This document shows positions 63,437-64,000 of a stretch of DNA of 64,000 bases, one piece after another. Position 1 is the stretch's first letter; each line of letters starts with the position of its first letter. The translations under genes were made by a program, and so were the position numbers. The DNA is from Io17-Chloro-G2 sp965226825 (GTDB taxonomy: Bacteria > Chloroflexota > Dehalococcoidia > Lucifugimonadales > UBA3495). The DNA is taken from contig CBDDED010000002.1 in assembly GCA_965226825.1 (NCBI GenBank), positions 540,116-604,115 of the forward strand, given 5' to 3'. The notes under the pieces are model-generated. The model made no database searches. It was not told the origin of the DNA and was given only the letters and a program-made list of their open reading frames with translations.

Positions 63437-64000
63437 ATGATTACCCAACCCGACCAGTTCCCCCCGGACCGGCGCGCCGACCCCATGCGCCGGGCCGAGA
63501 CCCGCGTCTTTGACGCCATCCAGTCCAGCGACCGATCCGGCCTCGCCATCTACGAGTGGCAGAGGAACCCCGGGTCGCCCCAGCTGGACTTTGCCATCTG
63601 GACCCAGGGCGGCGGCCGGTTCGGCCTCCAGGTCAAGGGCGGCCAGATCTCGCTGGAGAATGGCAAGTGGTACCTCGAAACCCCCGGCGGCCCCGAGGAG
63701 AAGCCCTCACCCCTGTGCCTGACCTGGGACGCAGCCATGTCCCTCCGGGAGGACATCATCGATATCCTGGGAGACACCTGCTGCTTCGTCATCGCGGCAC
63801 TGCTGTTTCCCGACATGGAGCCCGACCCGGCCATTGTCGCCGAGGCCAAGCGCAGCAACGTCCACGTCCTCTGGGGCACGGACAACCTGATGAACCGGCT
63901 GGCGGCAATCGCCGCCAGGAAGGCCTACTACCCCGCCCAACGCCGACGACATCCGGCGGGAGGTGGCCGCGGTCACCGACGGGCAGGTCCTGTACGCCGA
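63437..64000 (+). pseudogene. NERD nuclease gene F, one frameshift, truncated by window end
   Basis: About 90 percent identical to copy C: Glu21, QLDFAIWTQ, GRFGLQVKGG, GKWYLETPGG, SLREDIIDILGDTCCFVIAA. After KAYYP it has CCCC where C has CCC (near 63934), shifting the frame so that the last 66 bases read AQRRRHPAGG. It may be a sequencing error in a C-run; the gene continues past the window. Confidence 0.75.

Overview
The window looks like a chromosomal segment of a GC-rich (roughly 60 percent by eye), mobile-element-laden bacterium. A HpaB-type flavin hydroxylase, a sulfatase-like hydrolase, a fused double-permease betaine ABC transporter, very large secreted FnIII/subtilase and transglutaminase proteins, and many IS607 elements fit an environmental Chloroflexota lineage (SAR202/Dehalococcoidia-like). 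That assignment is inference from gene content; no rRNA or tRNA gene was found to confirm it.

Layout. 1-12.9 kb: a minus-strand envelope cluster. It holds a partial polytopic membrane protein, a 2643-aa membrane protein with three transglutaminase modules and HEAT repeats, a lipoprotein, and a sensor histidine kinase broken by one frameshift. 13.0-20.2 kb: two IS607 elements (serine recombinase TnpA plus TnpB-related protein plus a structured 3' RNA region) around a zincin-like protein and a HpaB-family flavoprotein. Only the first IS607 copy is intact. 20.2-32.9 kb: a methyltransferase/kinase gene pair present twice in inverted orientation (one kinase copy carries two nonsense codons). The pair brackets a proV-proW-proX betaine uptake operon, whose binding lipoprotein is interrupted inside a 15-bp tandem repeat, and a spermidine-synthase-like gene. 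A sulfatase-like hydrolase follows. 33.5-34.8 kb: a copy of a long hairpin-rich repeat ending in a NERD-nuclease fragment. 35.1-42.0 kb: a 1994-aa secreted subtilase, preceded by a lipoprotein whose C-terminus resembles a subtilase propeptide. 42.3-47.6 kb: an IS scrapyard (IS1380, two IS3-type, IS21) around a GNAT acetyltransferase and a beta-propeller lactonase.

47.6-64.0 kb is a defence/toxin-antitoxin island. It contains a solo IS607 right end with a complete predicted omega-RNA scaffold, an unusual two-gene MazF-type module, an AAA/DUF4143 ATPase, a canonical mazEF pair, and an array of NERD-domain nuclease genes. Each NERD unit is separated by a near-constant spacer of about 300 bp that starts with a GC-rich hairpin. 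Two small membrane proteins, a mosaic third IS607 copy, a HigBA module with an amber codon in the toxin, and an AbiE module with a truncated toxin complete it.

The most unusual features are: (1) the NERD-cassette array with its repeated hairpin-leader, seen six times in the window; (2) IS607 right ends lying 50-85 bp upstream of several TA or other genes, with compensatory base changes supporting a folded RNA; (3) the separately encoded propeptide-like lipoprotein next to a giant subtilase. Many loci are decaying (frameshifts, nonsense codons), so pseudogene calls matter here.
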